A stretch of 57,371 nucleotides of DNA from Rachicladosporium sp. CCFEE 5018 (lineage: Eukaryota; Ascomycota; Dothideomycetes; Cladosporiales; Cladosporiaceae), in the NCBI GenBank assembly GCA_002077045.2, contig KZ111206.1, positions 8,787 to 66,157 on the forward strand, in the 5' to 3' direction. The translations under genes were made by a program, and so were the position numbers. Positions 18,914 to 29,496 of the stretch are shown here, piece after piece. The notes below the pieces were generated by a model. That model did no database searches. It saw only the letters and a list, made by a program, of their open reading frames with translations, and was not told the origin of the DNA. The stretch's first letter is position 1. Every line of letters begins with the position of its first letter.

Positions 18914-20470
18914 ATGGATGAATTCGCCGAAAAGCTCGAGGCAGAGTTCTGCCCACCCCTCGATCCAGCACTCGTATCTGCCATAGTTTGGGATTATGAC
19001 TTGCAATCGTGCCAAGGCCTAGCGGATGCCCGCTCGACATTGTCGCAACTCAAGGTATCAGCAGATGCTGAAGAAGCTGCCGAGTTCGATCCGTCTGGCA
19101 CTGGAGGCAACGATGTTGTTCCCAGTGACCACGCGATAGCAGTAGCTAGCAGGACGCCCAGTCCCAAGTCCACCGCAAGCATCTCAAACGGGCTATCGTC
19201 GCTCAGTCTGGACAGCGCTGGGACCCCCCACGACTCTGATGTAAACTTGGACGATCTGGACGAGGAGACTAAGATTCTGCTCTTGCACGATGTCCTAGGC
19301 GATCAAGTCGATAGCTACACGATCCAGCACACACTCCGTACCTGCAAAGGCGAGTGGAATGCCGCTTTTGGCGAATTGCTCAATCATGTCCACATCCGTG
19401 AATCTGCTAGCGAAGGTGAGGAGTACATGTCGACTAAAGGGATCGATGGCTTTGCCGAGCCGAACGGACGACAAGGTCGGAAAGGCAAGGCCAAGAACCG
19501 CAAGTTCAAGTCCGTTGATGAGCGCAGGTCTAGCTCCATGCCTTCGCCACCTGAACAGGCTCAGAAGCCTGCGCTCAATAAGTGGCAACAGGCTGCCAAA
19601 GATATCGACTTTATCGTCACACGCACAGGCATGGACAATACCAAAGTCAAGTCCGCTTACTACAACCACGAGGCGAACCTGTCGCGTACTGTCAACGCTC
19701 TACTGAAACAGTATATGCACGACAATGCAGACACGCAGGTCACGACGAACAACGATACTGTCGCAGCGAATGCTCTCGCCCTCGGCTTCGAGTTCCCATC
19801 GCTCGACGCGAATTATCTCGCGGCACTGATCCGCCTTACACATCCGTCCACAGCATCTGCGTTCGACCTTGCAGAGGCTCTTACAGCAAAGCCTAATTTG
19901 ATCAATGGCAACATTCAGATCATCCCGCAGTACGCTCGGCCCATCCCTGAAGCTCCGACTACGTCCTCGCAGAAATCCACAAACGGCTCCTATGTGCCTT
20001 CACATCCCGGCGCGAACATCACTGAAGCGCAGTACGCTCAGGCTCGCGACTACGCCAAGTCCCAGGCTCGCGCCGCGCGCAAACATCCCGGAGCAGCCGG
20101 CTACTACACCGCTCTTGCCTCATCCCACTCTGCGTCCATGAACTCCGCTCGCGCCAAGTCGTTTAGCGCGCTCGCAGCGTCGCAGTCAACAGCCACATCG
20201 GTTGACCTGCACGGTGTGGACGTCGTGAACGGGGTGCGCATTGCGATGGAGAGAGTTGATGCATGGTGGGCAGGCCTAGGTGAAGCGAGAGTCAACGGAC
20301 GCGTTGGTGCTGGGGCCAGAGGCGGTGGCTACGAAGTCATTGTGGGAAAGGGAACGCACTCCGAGGGCGGAAGGGGGAAGCTGGGGCCGGCTGTGGGAGG
20401 TGCATTGAGGAAGGCTGGGTGGAGAGTTGAGGACGAGGGAGGAAAGCTGAGAGTCAAGGGGAAGCGGTGA
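18914..20470 (+). CDS. CUE2: CUE/Smr-domain endonuclease, Cue2-like (contig B)
   Basis: Allelic copy of the 518-aa protein at 1133-2689, same length with no indel. The Smr DLHG and GKGTHS motifs and the CUE-like and DUF1771 regions are intact. Differences cluster in linkers and the C-terminal third, including KSFSA for KAFTA and VVNGV for VASGV. From about 20110 on, many third-codon positions differ from A, while the middle of the gene is nearly identical, an example of uneven divergence. Confidence 0.78.
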   Translation: MDEFAEKLEAEFCPPLDPALVSAIVWDYDLQSCQGLADARSTLSQLKVSADAEEAAEFDPSGTGGNDVVPSDHAIAVASRTPSPKSTASISNGLSSLSLDSAGTPHDSDVNLDDLDEETKILLLHDVLGDQVDSYTIQHTLRTCKGEWNAAFGELLNHVHIRESASEGEEYMSTKGIDGFAEPNGRQGRKGKAKNRKFKSVDERRSSSMPSPPEQAQKPALNKWQQAAKDIDFIVTRTGMDNTKVKSAYYNHEANLSRTVNALLKQYMHDNADTQVTTNNDTVAANALALGFEFPSLDANYLAALIRLTHPSTASAFDLAEALTAKPNLINGNIQIIPQYARPIPEAPTTSSQKSTNGSYVPSHPGANITEAQYAQARDYAKSQARAARKHPGAAGYYTALASSHSASMNSARAKSFSALAASQSTATSVDLHGVDVVNGVRIAMERVDAWWAGLGEARVNGRVGAGARGGGYEVIVGKGTHSEGGRGKLGPAVGGALRKAGWRVEDEGGKLRVKGKR

Positions 20471-20546
20471 AGTGAGAACGCCCTTTGCTTTTGTTCGACT
20501 TCAAGCTACTGGACTTCTGGGATCTTGCCTCACGCAGATGGAATGA

Positions 20547-21794
20547 TCAGGCTGCGACCTTCAGCACAGCACGCCCTGGCAGCTTACCCTCGGCCATGAG
20601 ACCGCAGAACTTGTCGATGTCGTGAAGGGTACCTTTGGTCAGGATCGGACGGACAAGGCCCTGGAGATCTGGTCAGTAGAAAAGTAACTGCTGGGGCACA
20701 GGACTGCTTACACGAGCTGTGAAGTCCAGCGCTTCCTCCACGTCCTGCAGATCGGTCAGCATTAGATCTTCTGCGAGAAGAGCAATCCAAACGACTCACC
20801 TTCAACGTCCCCGTCACACTGCCGACGATATTCAGTCGCTTCAGCGCCAACATGATCGGCGGCGCCCCAGCAACGACATCCGTGTCTTTCGGCAAGCCGA
20901 CAGCAACGAGCGTCCCGCCCGGTCGCAAGAAGCTCGGTCCCGCAGCATACCCCTCTCTCGACGCCGCAGTTATCACAACACCGTGCGCACCATACTTGGT
21001 AATCCTCGTCACCTCCCCAGCAAGATCCTTGACCTGGGTAAAGTCCAGGAACTCCTCCGCGCCGAGATCTTTACAGAGTTTCTTCTTCGCGTCTCCGCCA
21101 TCGATAGCGATGACACGCATCCCCATGGCTTTGGCGTACTGCACTGCGAGATGGCCTAGCCCGCCTCCGGCGCCGGGGATCACGAGCCACTGGCCGGGAC
21201 GCACAGCGCTGCGTTTGCAGGCTGTGTAGGCTGTGACGCCACCGCACATTATGGGGCCGGCTTCTTCGTCGGAGACGCCGTCTGGGATTCTGCGTACTGC
21301 GTCAGCAGCCTCGTCGTGGCATGGGTGACTAACGGAAGGAGAGCATACCTGGTCGCGTAGCGCCCGTCTGTCAGGCAGTACTCCTGGAACGTCCCCGCAG
21401 CCGTAAATCCCGAGTTGACCTGCTTCGGACAATGCAGCTCATCCGTACCGTTAGTGCAGAACTCACAGTTCCGGCACACGCTGACTACCCACTTCACGCC
21501 CGCGCGATCACCGACCTTCCAAATCTCCTTCACATCATCCGCCACTGCTACGACTTCGCCGGCGCCCTCGTGCCCGGCAATGCCTTGCGCAGAGGGCTGC
21601 ATTGAGACGCCGAAGGCTGCCCACTCATCGTGGAGAAGGGACTTATCGCTTGCGCAGAGGCCGGTCCAGTTGATCTTCACGAGGATCTGGCCGGGGCCGG
21701 GGGTTTGGGGGACGGGAATCTGCTTTACTGGGGCTGTGGCATCGTGGCCCGAGCCAGACTTGACGGCGGCTGTCTGCTCTTGGGGGAGACCCAT
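20547..21794 (-). CDS. Zinc-containing alcohol dehydrogenase (contig B)
   Basis: Allelic copy of 2766-4013 with identical gene length and three introns at 21290-21348, 20745-20799 and 20661-20711. All splice borders and the zinc-binding cysteines are preserved. Here the frame upstream of MGLPQEQ is closed quickly, which supports that Met as the true start in both copies. Intron 3 carries small compensating changes without net length change. Confidence 0.84.
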
Positions 21795-22429
21795 GATGCT
21801 GGTGGTGCTGGATTATGCGTCCGAGTATACAAAGCTGCGCGGGTGTTGCGACAGAGAGGAAGAAGTGGGACTTACTGCAATGTCTGGCGAGAGGAGGGAT
21901 ATGAAGCAAAACTACAAGTTCTTGTAGGTCTCGTCCTCTCGCACGAGCGGTTCTTCGAACCCCTCTCGCCAATGCATGGAGGCGTGCACATAAGCAGCAG
22001 GCACAGAACAGCTTCCCATGACAGAGTATTGCGGGGTATACGCGAGGCTCTCGTGATGTTGATCGACAGGAGCTCGCGTACTCGGGGACCATGGAAGGTC
22101 GTGAGAGGTGGTGATCGCTCGGGGTCGCGTCGGACTTGATCGTAGATGCCTCACGTGTCGCTGGTAGTGCAGGAGTGTGGAAACCTTCTTTGACTCCGAG
22201 ACGAAAGTTGCCAAGACCGTCCGCTCCACTCTTGAGGTTCGCGACTTCATCTGCCGAGTACAGCTGCGATTCCCCTCATCTTCTTCAATCGATGCCACGT
22301 CGGTGCAGCTATGTATGTAAGCCATAGCTGTCCAAATACTGCGTGTAGTAGTCTTCTTTCCTCACGGACCAGTAAGTCGTGTGATCGTTCATCTGTTCCC
22401 GCTCCCCCATCTCTGCTCCAACCTCGATC
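21795..22429. promoter_or_regulatory. Divergent intergenic region ADH / SDR (contig B)
   Basis: 635 bp, strongly diverged from 4014-4656 of A including indels; no supported gene. Divergence is concentrated in the centre, away from the two starts. Confidence 0.45.
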
Positions 22430-23320
22430 ATGTCTCCTCCCACTGCAATCATAACAGGAGCTTCGTCCGGCATAGGGCTAGCCCTCACAAAGCATCTCCT
22501 TGCCCTAAAATGGCACGTAATAATGGCCGATCTCAACCCGCCCAAAGAGTCCCTCCCAAACACAAGCTACCTCAAAACCGACATCTCCTCCTGGGACTCC
22601 CAAGCCTCCACCTTTGAGAAAGCCTACACCAAGCTCGGCCGCCTCGACTTCGCAGCCCTAAACGCAGGCATGGACGACCGCGACGACATCTTCGCTTCTC
22701 TCAGCAGCGAGAGCACCAAACCCCCGAGAAAGCCAAGTATGCAGACCTTCGACGTCAACTTGACAGGAACCTACTACGGCATAAAGATAGCAGCGCACTA
22801 CATGAGTCTCGACTCTACGGCCGCTGGCAAGAAGCAGAAGGGCGGCAAGATCACGGTCACGGCAAGTGCGGCGGGGATATATCCGTTGCCTGTTGTGCCG
22901 CAGTATACGGCTAGCAAGCACGCGCTCGTTGGGCTTGTGAGGGCGCTGGGGCCGGTAGCGGAGGCGGCGGATATAAGGATCAATGCTGTGTGTCCGGCAC
23001 TTGTGGCTACGGGTCTGGCGCCGCCGGGCTTGATGGATAATTTCAGTGAGAAACAGATTACGCCTATGAGCACGATCATGAGATGTTTCGAGCAGTTGAA
23101 CAAATTTGAGGAGGTGGGAGAGGAGGATTGGACGAGCAGTGGGCTTACTGGTGCGACGCTTGAGGGTAATCTGGGTGACGTGATCACGCATGAAGCGCCT
23201 AGCAGGCCTGAGAGTAGCGAGTATCTGGATGAGGAGGGGGAGAAGGCTTGGGTGAGGGCGTATATGGAGAGGAATCAGAACTTTGCGCTGCAGGAATGGG
23301 AGCAGAAATCAAGATGGTGA
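22430..23320 (+). CDS. Short-chain dehydrogenase/reductase, 15-PGDH-like (contig B)
   Basis: Allelic copy of 4657-5541, 296 aa. Cofactor motif TGASSGIG, NAG and the S-Y-K catalytic set are unchanged. A substitution turns the A stop codon into a sense codon, so B ends two residues later (KSRW). Differences concentrate around residues 230-245. The same mid-gene change from C-rich to G-rich coding sequence is present. Confidence 0.85.
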   Translation: MSPPTAIITGASSGIGLALTKHLLALKWHVIMADLNPPKESLPNTSYLKTDISSWDSQASTFEKAYTKLGRLDFAALNAGMDDRDDIFASLSSESTKPPRKPSMQTFDVNLTGTYYGIKIAAHYMSLDSTAAGKKQKGGKITVTASAAGIYPLPVVPQYTASKHALVGLVRALGPVAEAADIRINAVCPALVATGLAPPGLMDNFSEKQITPMSTIMRCFEQLNKFEEVGEEDWTSSGLTGATLEGNLGDVITHEAPSRPESSEYLDEEGEKAWVRAYMERNQNFALQEWEQKSRW

Positions 23321-23395
23321 TCGTCCTTGACTCAGCATATCGTTACGTCTCGAGCACGAATCTCGCAAGCAGTCTGGCACCGGGACTCCGCTGTT

Positions 23396-23864
23396 CTACC
23401 AGCCCTGCTGTTGGCCCTGGCTCTCGCCCTGATCATACGAGTTCTCCACGCCCTGACCAGCCTGATCGACATCATTCTGGGCGCTATTGTCTACGAGTAA
23501 CGTCAGTACACCGTTCGATTCGAACACAGCAGCAATCGGCAGACATACAATCATTCTGCACCCCCTGCCCAGCACGATCAACGCCCTGCTCAGCCTGACG
23601 CCCCTCATTCTCCGCCCCACCGAACAAGCCTCCCAACTTCCCCGCGGCGCCCTTCACCGCCCCTCCAATATCAGACGGCACGTTCTCGACATCCTGGGCG
23701 CCGTCACGGGCACCGCGCTCACCGGCATTCTCGAGGTTCTGGGGCGCGTTCTCGACGTCGTTGAAGTCTCCGCGGACGTCGTTGCCGGCGCGGTTGTAGT
23801 CTGACTGGACTTCACCGGCTGCGTAGCCGGCGTCGTTGGCGGCGGATTGGTCGTAGTCGGACAT
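23396..23864 (-). CDS. Small hydrophilic repeat protein (contig B)
   Basis: Allelic copy of 5623-6091, same 136-aa length, intron at 23491-23548. The stop is TAG instead of TAA. Repeats DVENAP/DVENVP and VD(R/Q)AGQGV(Q/E)N are kept. Substitutions such as FF to LF in the Gly-rich part and E to V near the start leave the composition unchanged. Function unknown. Confidence 0.66.
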
Positions 23865-24619
23865 CTTGGGTTCTACGGAGGGACTGAATCTGCAGTCTTG
23901 TGTTGGAAGTTTGCTTTGGTGAAAGAGCGGGTGGTGAAGAGGAGATAGGAATAGGATGGCAAACAAGGTCAGGTCGACACACGAGTGACATCAGAGGCGC
24001 GCTCGTGCTGCAGGCAATATGGATCCATGCTCGTGCATGTCGGCAAGCGTACATGTAACGAAGCAACAACATCTACAAATGATATCCGACGAGCTCAGTC
24101 TACCTTCAACAGGTGCATGGTCGGAGTCTACATGTGAGCCTCACAACGTCTTGATTGTCTGCTGTCTGCGGAAGACGATCATGCTCACTTCTGTTCAGAA
24201 CTGGGCGGCTGCTCGCGAGGCTATCGTCCCACCAGCTGCCTTGACTTGATATAGGCTAAGCATCTGCTAGCAGAGCTTCGAATGAGCTTGGTCGCGGGCC
24301 GCATAGCTTGGGTTCAGGGCGAGTAGCTACTTCCGTTCATGGCATTCCAATGCCATCGGACATGAGCATTGTGTTCGTGGTTACTGTCAGTCCGGTCGTA
24401 TGCTAGAAAATCCCAAGTAATGTGGCTCAAGAAGTGTTCTTGTCGCTCATCCTTCGTGGTATTCATGGAGTCCTCATGCAAGGTATCGTCATCGCTTGTA
24501 GGCCCCACCAGATGAAACACGTTCTCCACGTTGTTTGAGCCTCATCCCTCCAACAGACATATTCTTGTGTAGAAAGTTATAACTCACCTCGCAGACCCTC
24601 ATCCACTTAGCCAGACAAC
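23865..24619. promoter_or_regulatory. Divergent intergenic region hydrophilin-like / epimerase (contig B)
   Basis: 755 bp. The half next to the small gene is diverged from A, with indels near 24060-24240; the half next to the epimerase is closer. No supported gene. Confidence 0.45.
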
Positions 24620-25715
24620 ATGGAGAGAGCAAAGAAGCCCAGCATGGTTTCCACCGGCCTCGACCGCGCCAACAGACCCAGCATCCTCTCCCCTTCCATC
24701 ACTGGCCCGCAGCCCACAGTCCGCATTGAGGGCGGCAAAGTCACAGCGATACTCCCGACTGGTGACTCAGTAGAAGTACTGCTTTATGGTGCTACAGTGA
24801 TCAGCTGGAGGAACAATGGCAAGGAGAACATCTTCGTCAGTGAGGCGGCGAAGCTCGATGGGAGTAAGCCTGTGAGGGGTGGCATTCCCGTGGTGTTCCC
24901 TGTGATTATTGCTCAATGGCGATGTAGGGAAGGTCCGTGATGCTGACCTCATGTAAAGGCCTTCGGTCCGCCACCTAAAGACCACGCAACAGGCGGACTC
25001 CCTCAACACGGCTTCGCTCGCAACTCGACATGGGAATACCTTGGCAAGGCATCCTCCGAGTCCGGTGCGCTGTCAAAAGGTGGAGACGACAGCGTGAAGC
25101 TCGACTTTGGTCTGAGCTCCTCGAACATCTCAGCCGACCACAAGAAGGCGTGGCCATACGACTTCGGCCTTGTGTACAGCGTCACGCTGGGCAAGGACGG
25201 TCTGCAGACGATGCTCAATGTGCGGAATGAGGGCAAGGAGGCGTTCGAGTTCCAGATGCTGCTACACTCCTACTGGACGGTTGATGTGAGTTGAGCATAG
25301 TACATACATCGAGTGAGATACTAATAGCATCCAGGACATCACCAAGGTCGCCATCAACGGACTTGGCTCCACTACCTACATCGACAAAGTGCTAGATGGC
25401 GGCGAGCACACCGAGTCCCAGACCGGTCTCAAGATCACTGGCGAAGTCGACCGCGTCTACAAGAGCATCAAGCAAGATACTACATCGATCAGCTCCATCG
25501 ACGGCAAGCCACGTCTGGACGTGACCCGCGACAACATCTCAGACACCGTGATCTGGAACCCGTGGATCGCCAAGACGAAGGCTATGGCCGATCTGAGACC
25601 CGAGGACTCGTACAAGCACTTTGTGTGTGTCGAGGTCGGCAGTGTGGATGGCTGGCAGAAGCTTGAGCCTGGTGAGACGTTCGAGGGAGGGCAGATCTTG
25701 AAGAGCCACCTTTGA
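24620..25715 (+). CDS. Glucose-6-phosphate 1-epimerase (contig B)
   Basis: Allelic copy of 6849-7944 with identical gene length; introns 24902-24958 and 25286-25334. The first intron has weaker borders than in A: donor GTGATT instead of GTGAGT and acceptor AAAG instead of ACAG, with the CTGAC branch kept. Protein changes include PKD for PKE and GGLPQHG for GALPQHG; the catalytic His and Glu are intact. Confidence 0.84.
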
Positions 25716-26190
25716 GAGGTCCATTGATGTGTGCACGGACCGCCTCGCATTACCATCGAGAGGTACAGCATCTCAGCGATCGCACTAATCGAAGATGAGA
25801 GCTCGGACTGCCTCGAAGTGCGGACGGAAATATGGTTCTAGGCATGTTCGCCCGACAGTGTGCTCGGATGGCCACAAGATGGACTCTCCAAGAGACCCGA
25901 GCTCGATTACCATGCTTGCACTGCATTGCAACATCAGAAAGACGTACTGATGCGCTAGACTAGCTTCAAGCACCGATATATATTAACATACGTTTCCTGC
26001 AGCATATCAACGGCGAGTCGAAGTGACTTTCATTGTTCGCAAATGCAGCAGTCGACCGGATGCGTAAGTGCGAGAACAATTTCTTTGTCAAATTCTATCT
26101 CTCATGCTCCCGAGTGCCCGACACCACCAAGCTTCATCTGCGCTGCCTTTAGGGTATTACTGCGTATCTCCGCGCAACTCAACAGCCACG
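25716..26190. other. Intergenic, epimerase 3' end to BTB gene (contig B)
   Basis: 475-bp counterpart of 7945-8418; no conserved ORF and no RNA gene seen. Confidence 0.45.
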
Positions 26191-27357
26191 ATGAATCCGA
26201 GCAGTCCCATAGGCCCTGGTAATCAAGGTAAGGGCAAAGCCTCTCAAAGTCCGACCACACCAGCCGGCTCGAAGGGCAAAGGCGAGGCTGCGGAAGAGCC
26301 TCCTACTCCTCAGAAGGGCAAGCGAAAGCCGACTAGTCCTCCCGCGGGCGTCGGGGCCCAACCGCAGAAGCGCAAGAAGAGTGATATCTCGAATGGCTCG
26401 AATGCGGCTGGACCGAGTAGTGTCAGACCTGTTGCTCCCGGGAAACCCACTGAAAGTACCACAACTACTAGCGTAGGAAAGAGAAATGCACCTATCGCCA
26501 CGACTTCGGCGCCAACTGGCCCTGATCCAGCTTCCGGTCCGTCCGCGCCGCCAGTCTTCCAGTCCAACCAATCGAGAGTTCGACGACCGTAAGTCACTAC
26601 CCTTCGTCCCTCAAGCCGTACCTTTTACTGATCCTCAATAAGCTTCGGCTACAGCAATACTTTCCGCGCCCTAGTCGGCAAGCCTCCAAACCACCTAGTC
26701 TTCACCCTGCACAAAGACCTCTTCTGCCAGCGCTCGCGCTACTTCCGCGGTCAACGTGCCTGGACGAACCTGGAGCTAAAGGGACAGCCGAACCGAGTGA
26801 GCTTCAACCACGTCACGGAACTACCCGATGTCGATCCGGAGGTGTTTGGACGTTATCTCGCCGCAAGCATCTTGGGAGTATTAGAATTCAATGAAACCAT
26901 ACGACGCATCTACAATCTGAACTTCCGATCATACTTCGACCTCTACATCCTCGCCGACTACCTAGGCGACCTGCGCGTGGCAAACTCGGTAATCGACAGC
27001 CTCATAACCGCCAGCGAACTCTCCGGCGACCTCCCAGACTGGAAAGCCGACATCGACTATCTCTACAGCGGCACATTGCCAGGAAGGAAACTCCGCGCGC
27101 TGTGTGAAGATTGGCTGCTGCACGAGACTGCAGCTGATAATGACGCGAACCCGCGCACGGATATCAATCATGGACTACTCATAGGAGTGTTTCAGAAGTA
27201 TCGCGTTATCAAGGGCGCGGCTATGGATTCTTGGCTGGATGATGGCCTCGAGACGAGGGTGAGGAGGGCTTTTGATAAGAGTGCAAGGCGGAGAAATGCG
27301 CGTATCATCTACATGATAGGGACTTCCCGGTATGTCTTGACACGTGGGGAGTGGTGA
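26191..27357 (+). CDS. BTB/POZ-like domain protein, frameshifted allele (contig B)
   Basis: Exons 26191-26588 and 26643-27357. The N-terminal disordered part and the BTB-like region are intact. In the codons after RRAFDKS, B lacks four T residues present in A (near 27285). This shifts the frame and replaces the last part with about 26 unrelated residues ending at TGA 27355-27357: 370 aa against 399. The original frame resumes beyond the lesion, but a further 1-nt loss removes its normal stop, so the old C terminus would run on. The BTB domain could still fold; the conserved C-terminal tail is lost. Confidence 0.65.
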
Positions 27358-27456
27358 GAAGGATGGAGGATGCGATGGTGATCGACCTTGACAGTGATGA
27401 TGGGATTAATGCGCAGGATTATGCGATACCGGGATTTGATTCTACAAGAACGATGA

Positions 27457-28985
27457 CTAGTACTCCATTGCAGTCTCGAAAAGACCTGTCAGCTGTGCTC
27501 GCTCTTCCTCACCACCTCCTGTGTCGAGATTAGGCGCTAGCATGAGCACTCTAGCTTGTGGGATCGTGCCCTCCACCAATGTGTCGATGTGCTCGCGCTT
27601 GAAACCCAATGCCTTCAATCCACGCGGCTGGTCGCCAAGAGCAACGAGGAACTCAGCCAATGCCTCTCCTAGCACTTCGCCTGCACTCTCGGCCTTGACT
27701 TGACTGATATCCACGCCGAAGCACTCTGCAGCAGCGAGATGGCGTTCAGGGTTTGATGCGCCTGTGAACGCGAAGACTGCTGGAGCTGTGACAGCCACCG
27801 ACACACCGTGAGGGATGATCGGCGTGTCAACAGCATAACCCTTATGCTTGTAACCTGGGTTCTGGGACGAGATCGGGTAGCTCATGCCGTGGCACAAGTG
27901 TACACCCGCGTTTCCGAAGCCGACACCAGCCAGTGTAGCAGCGAGCAGCATCTTGGACTGCGCCTCCCAGTCATCGGGGTCTCTAACAGCGCGAGGGAGG
28001 TACTTGACTGTATCTCGCAGTGCTTGGAGGGAGAAAATGTCGGAGATTGGGTTCGCACCTTGATAGGCTGGGCGGTTGATGGGATTCTGTGGTCGAGGAA
28101 CGCGCTCGTAGTAGGGGATTGCGGTCCAGGACTCAAGGGAATGGCAGAGGACGTCAAGACCTGAGGAGGCGTGAACGGCAGATGGCATGGTCCGGGTGTT
28201 GATCGGGTCGCATATACCAAGCGTAGGCTTGAGGTTCCGATGCGCGATACCAGTCTTTGCCTTCTTCTCGACAAGGTCGAAGATCGCTGTTCCTGTCGTC
28301 TCGGATCCCGTGCCAGCTGTCGTTGGGACAGCGATGAGTGGTTTGAGACCGCTCGTGATTGGGAGGCCTTTGCCGACTGGTGCGTTGACGAAGTCTAGGA
28401 ACTCGGCTTGTGGGAAGGTGGTGTAGAGGTTCATGAGCTTGGCTGTGTCGATCACGCTACCGCCGCCTACTGCGAGGAACGCATCGGGTTGGTAGGGCTT
28501 TGCAAAGTCGATGGCTTCTCGGATGCTGGTGTTGTGTCAGTATTACTGTGACATGATGGGGATCATCAAGCAACCCACGTGTAGTCCTTCGGCTCCGTCC
28601 TGACTTTGTTGTACACCTCGTACGGGATGCCCTCCCTCTCCAAACCCTCCCGCACCTGCTTCATAGCATCCAATTTCTCAACCACCGAGTCCGTAACAAC
28701 CATCACCTTCTTCGCGCCCATGTTCTTAAAGTCCATCCCAACTTCCTTGGTACACCCAGGCCCGAAGCGAATACTGCTAGCCGCCATCTCAAAGGCATAC
28801 TCCTTCTGCTGGCTGAAGTCCACAGGCGTGGCAAGCGATCGCACTTTGCCTGCATACGGATTGATGGGTCCATGGTGGTGTCCTGGATTCGAATGGCAGG
28901 GGCACGCGCTGTGGGTGGAGTTGATGCTGCGGAGGAGGTTAAGGGCTCTGGTTGCCCGTGAGGGCGCTATGTGTATGCTGGCCAT
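27457..28985 (-). CDS. Hydroxyacid-oxoacid transhydrogenase (contig B)
   Basis: Allelic copy of 9689-11217. Coding 28985-28579 and 28525-27457 with a 53-nt intron at 28526-28578; 491 aa. The proximal acceptor TAG of allele A reads CAC here, so only the distal CAG can be used, giving one residue fewer than the proximal form. Presequence and metal-binding histidines are intact. Two long stretches are identical to A, whereas the 3' part of the gene has many silent differences. Confidence 0.84.
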
Positions 28986-29496
28986 GGTAGCAGAGGCGCA
29001 ATGTGTGGGACCAGCTCGGATCGTGTCGTGTGCGTGAGCTTCTCCATCTTCTCGGATAGATCTAGCTCCCAAGCGATGCTGTCACTGTTGACGTATTGGC
29101 CCGAGGCTTAAGGAGTGGTGGAGCTATTGCGGGGAGCGCCATGTGGAGAGCACGCATTCGACATGCCGGCGGGATGCTGCATCCGGTCGTTATTAGAGAT
29201 GGTCTTGGAGAGCCGACAACGACACGTCCTGCTCGCAAGCTCAGCTGGCAGGAAATTGCGGACTCGACCTAGAAGTCTTCATGGCCGGACGATGAGAGAG
29301 CCGCCGGTAATGGTCATGACATGCATGAGCTTCGCTCAAGCGCATTGCAGAAATCTATCTCAATGGGTGCTACGGGTATCTCGGTATCTATGCATCGCTA
29401 TGCGTCGCTCAATGATACAACAACATCATCGAATTGACACCCCTTATACCTTGCGTGTCTTCCCTGCTTGATCTGGTCCTCGACTTCATCAACGCT
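28986..29496. other. Intergenic with 71-nt length difference (contig B)
   Basis: 511 bp against 440 bp in A. The extra sequence lies roughly at 29250-29335 and has no repeat or target-site duplication that I can see. Whether it is an insertion in B or a deletion in A is not decidable here. Confidence 0.5.
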
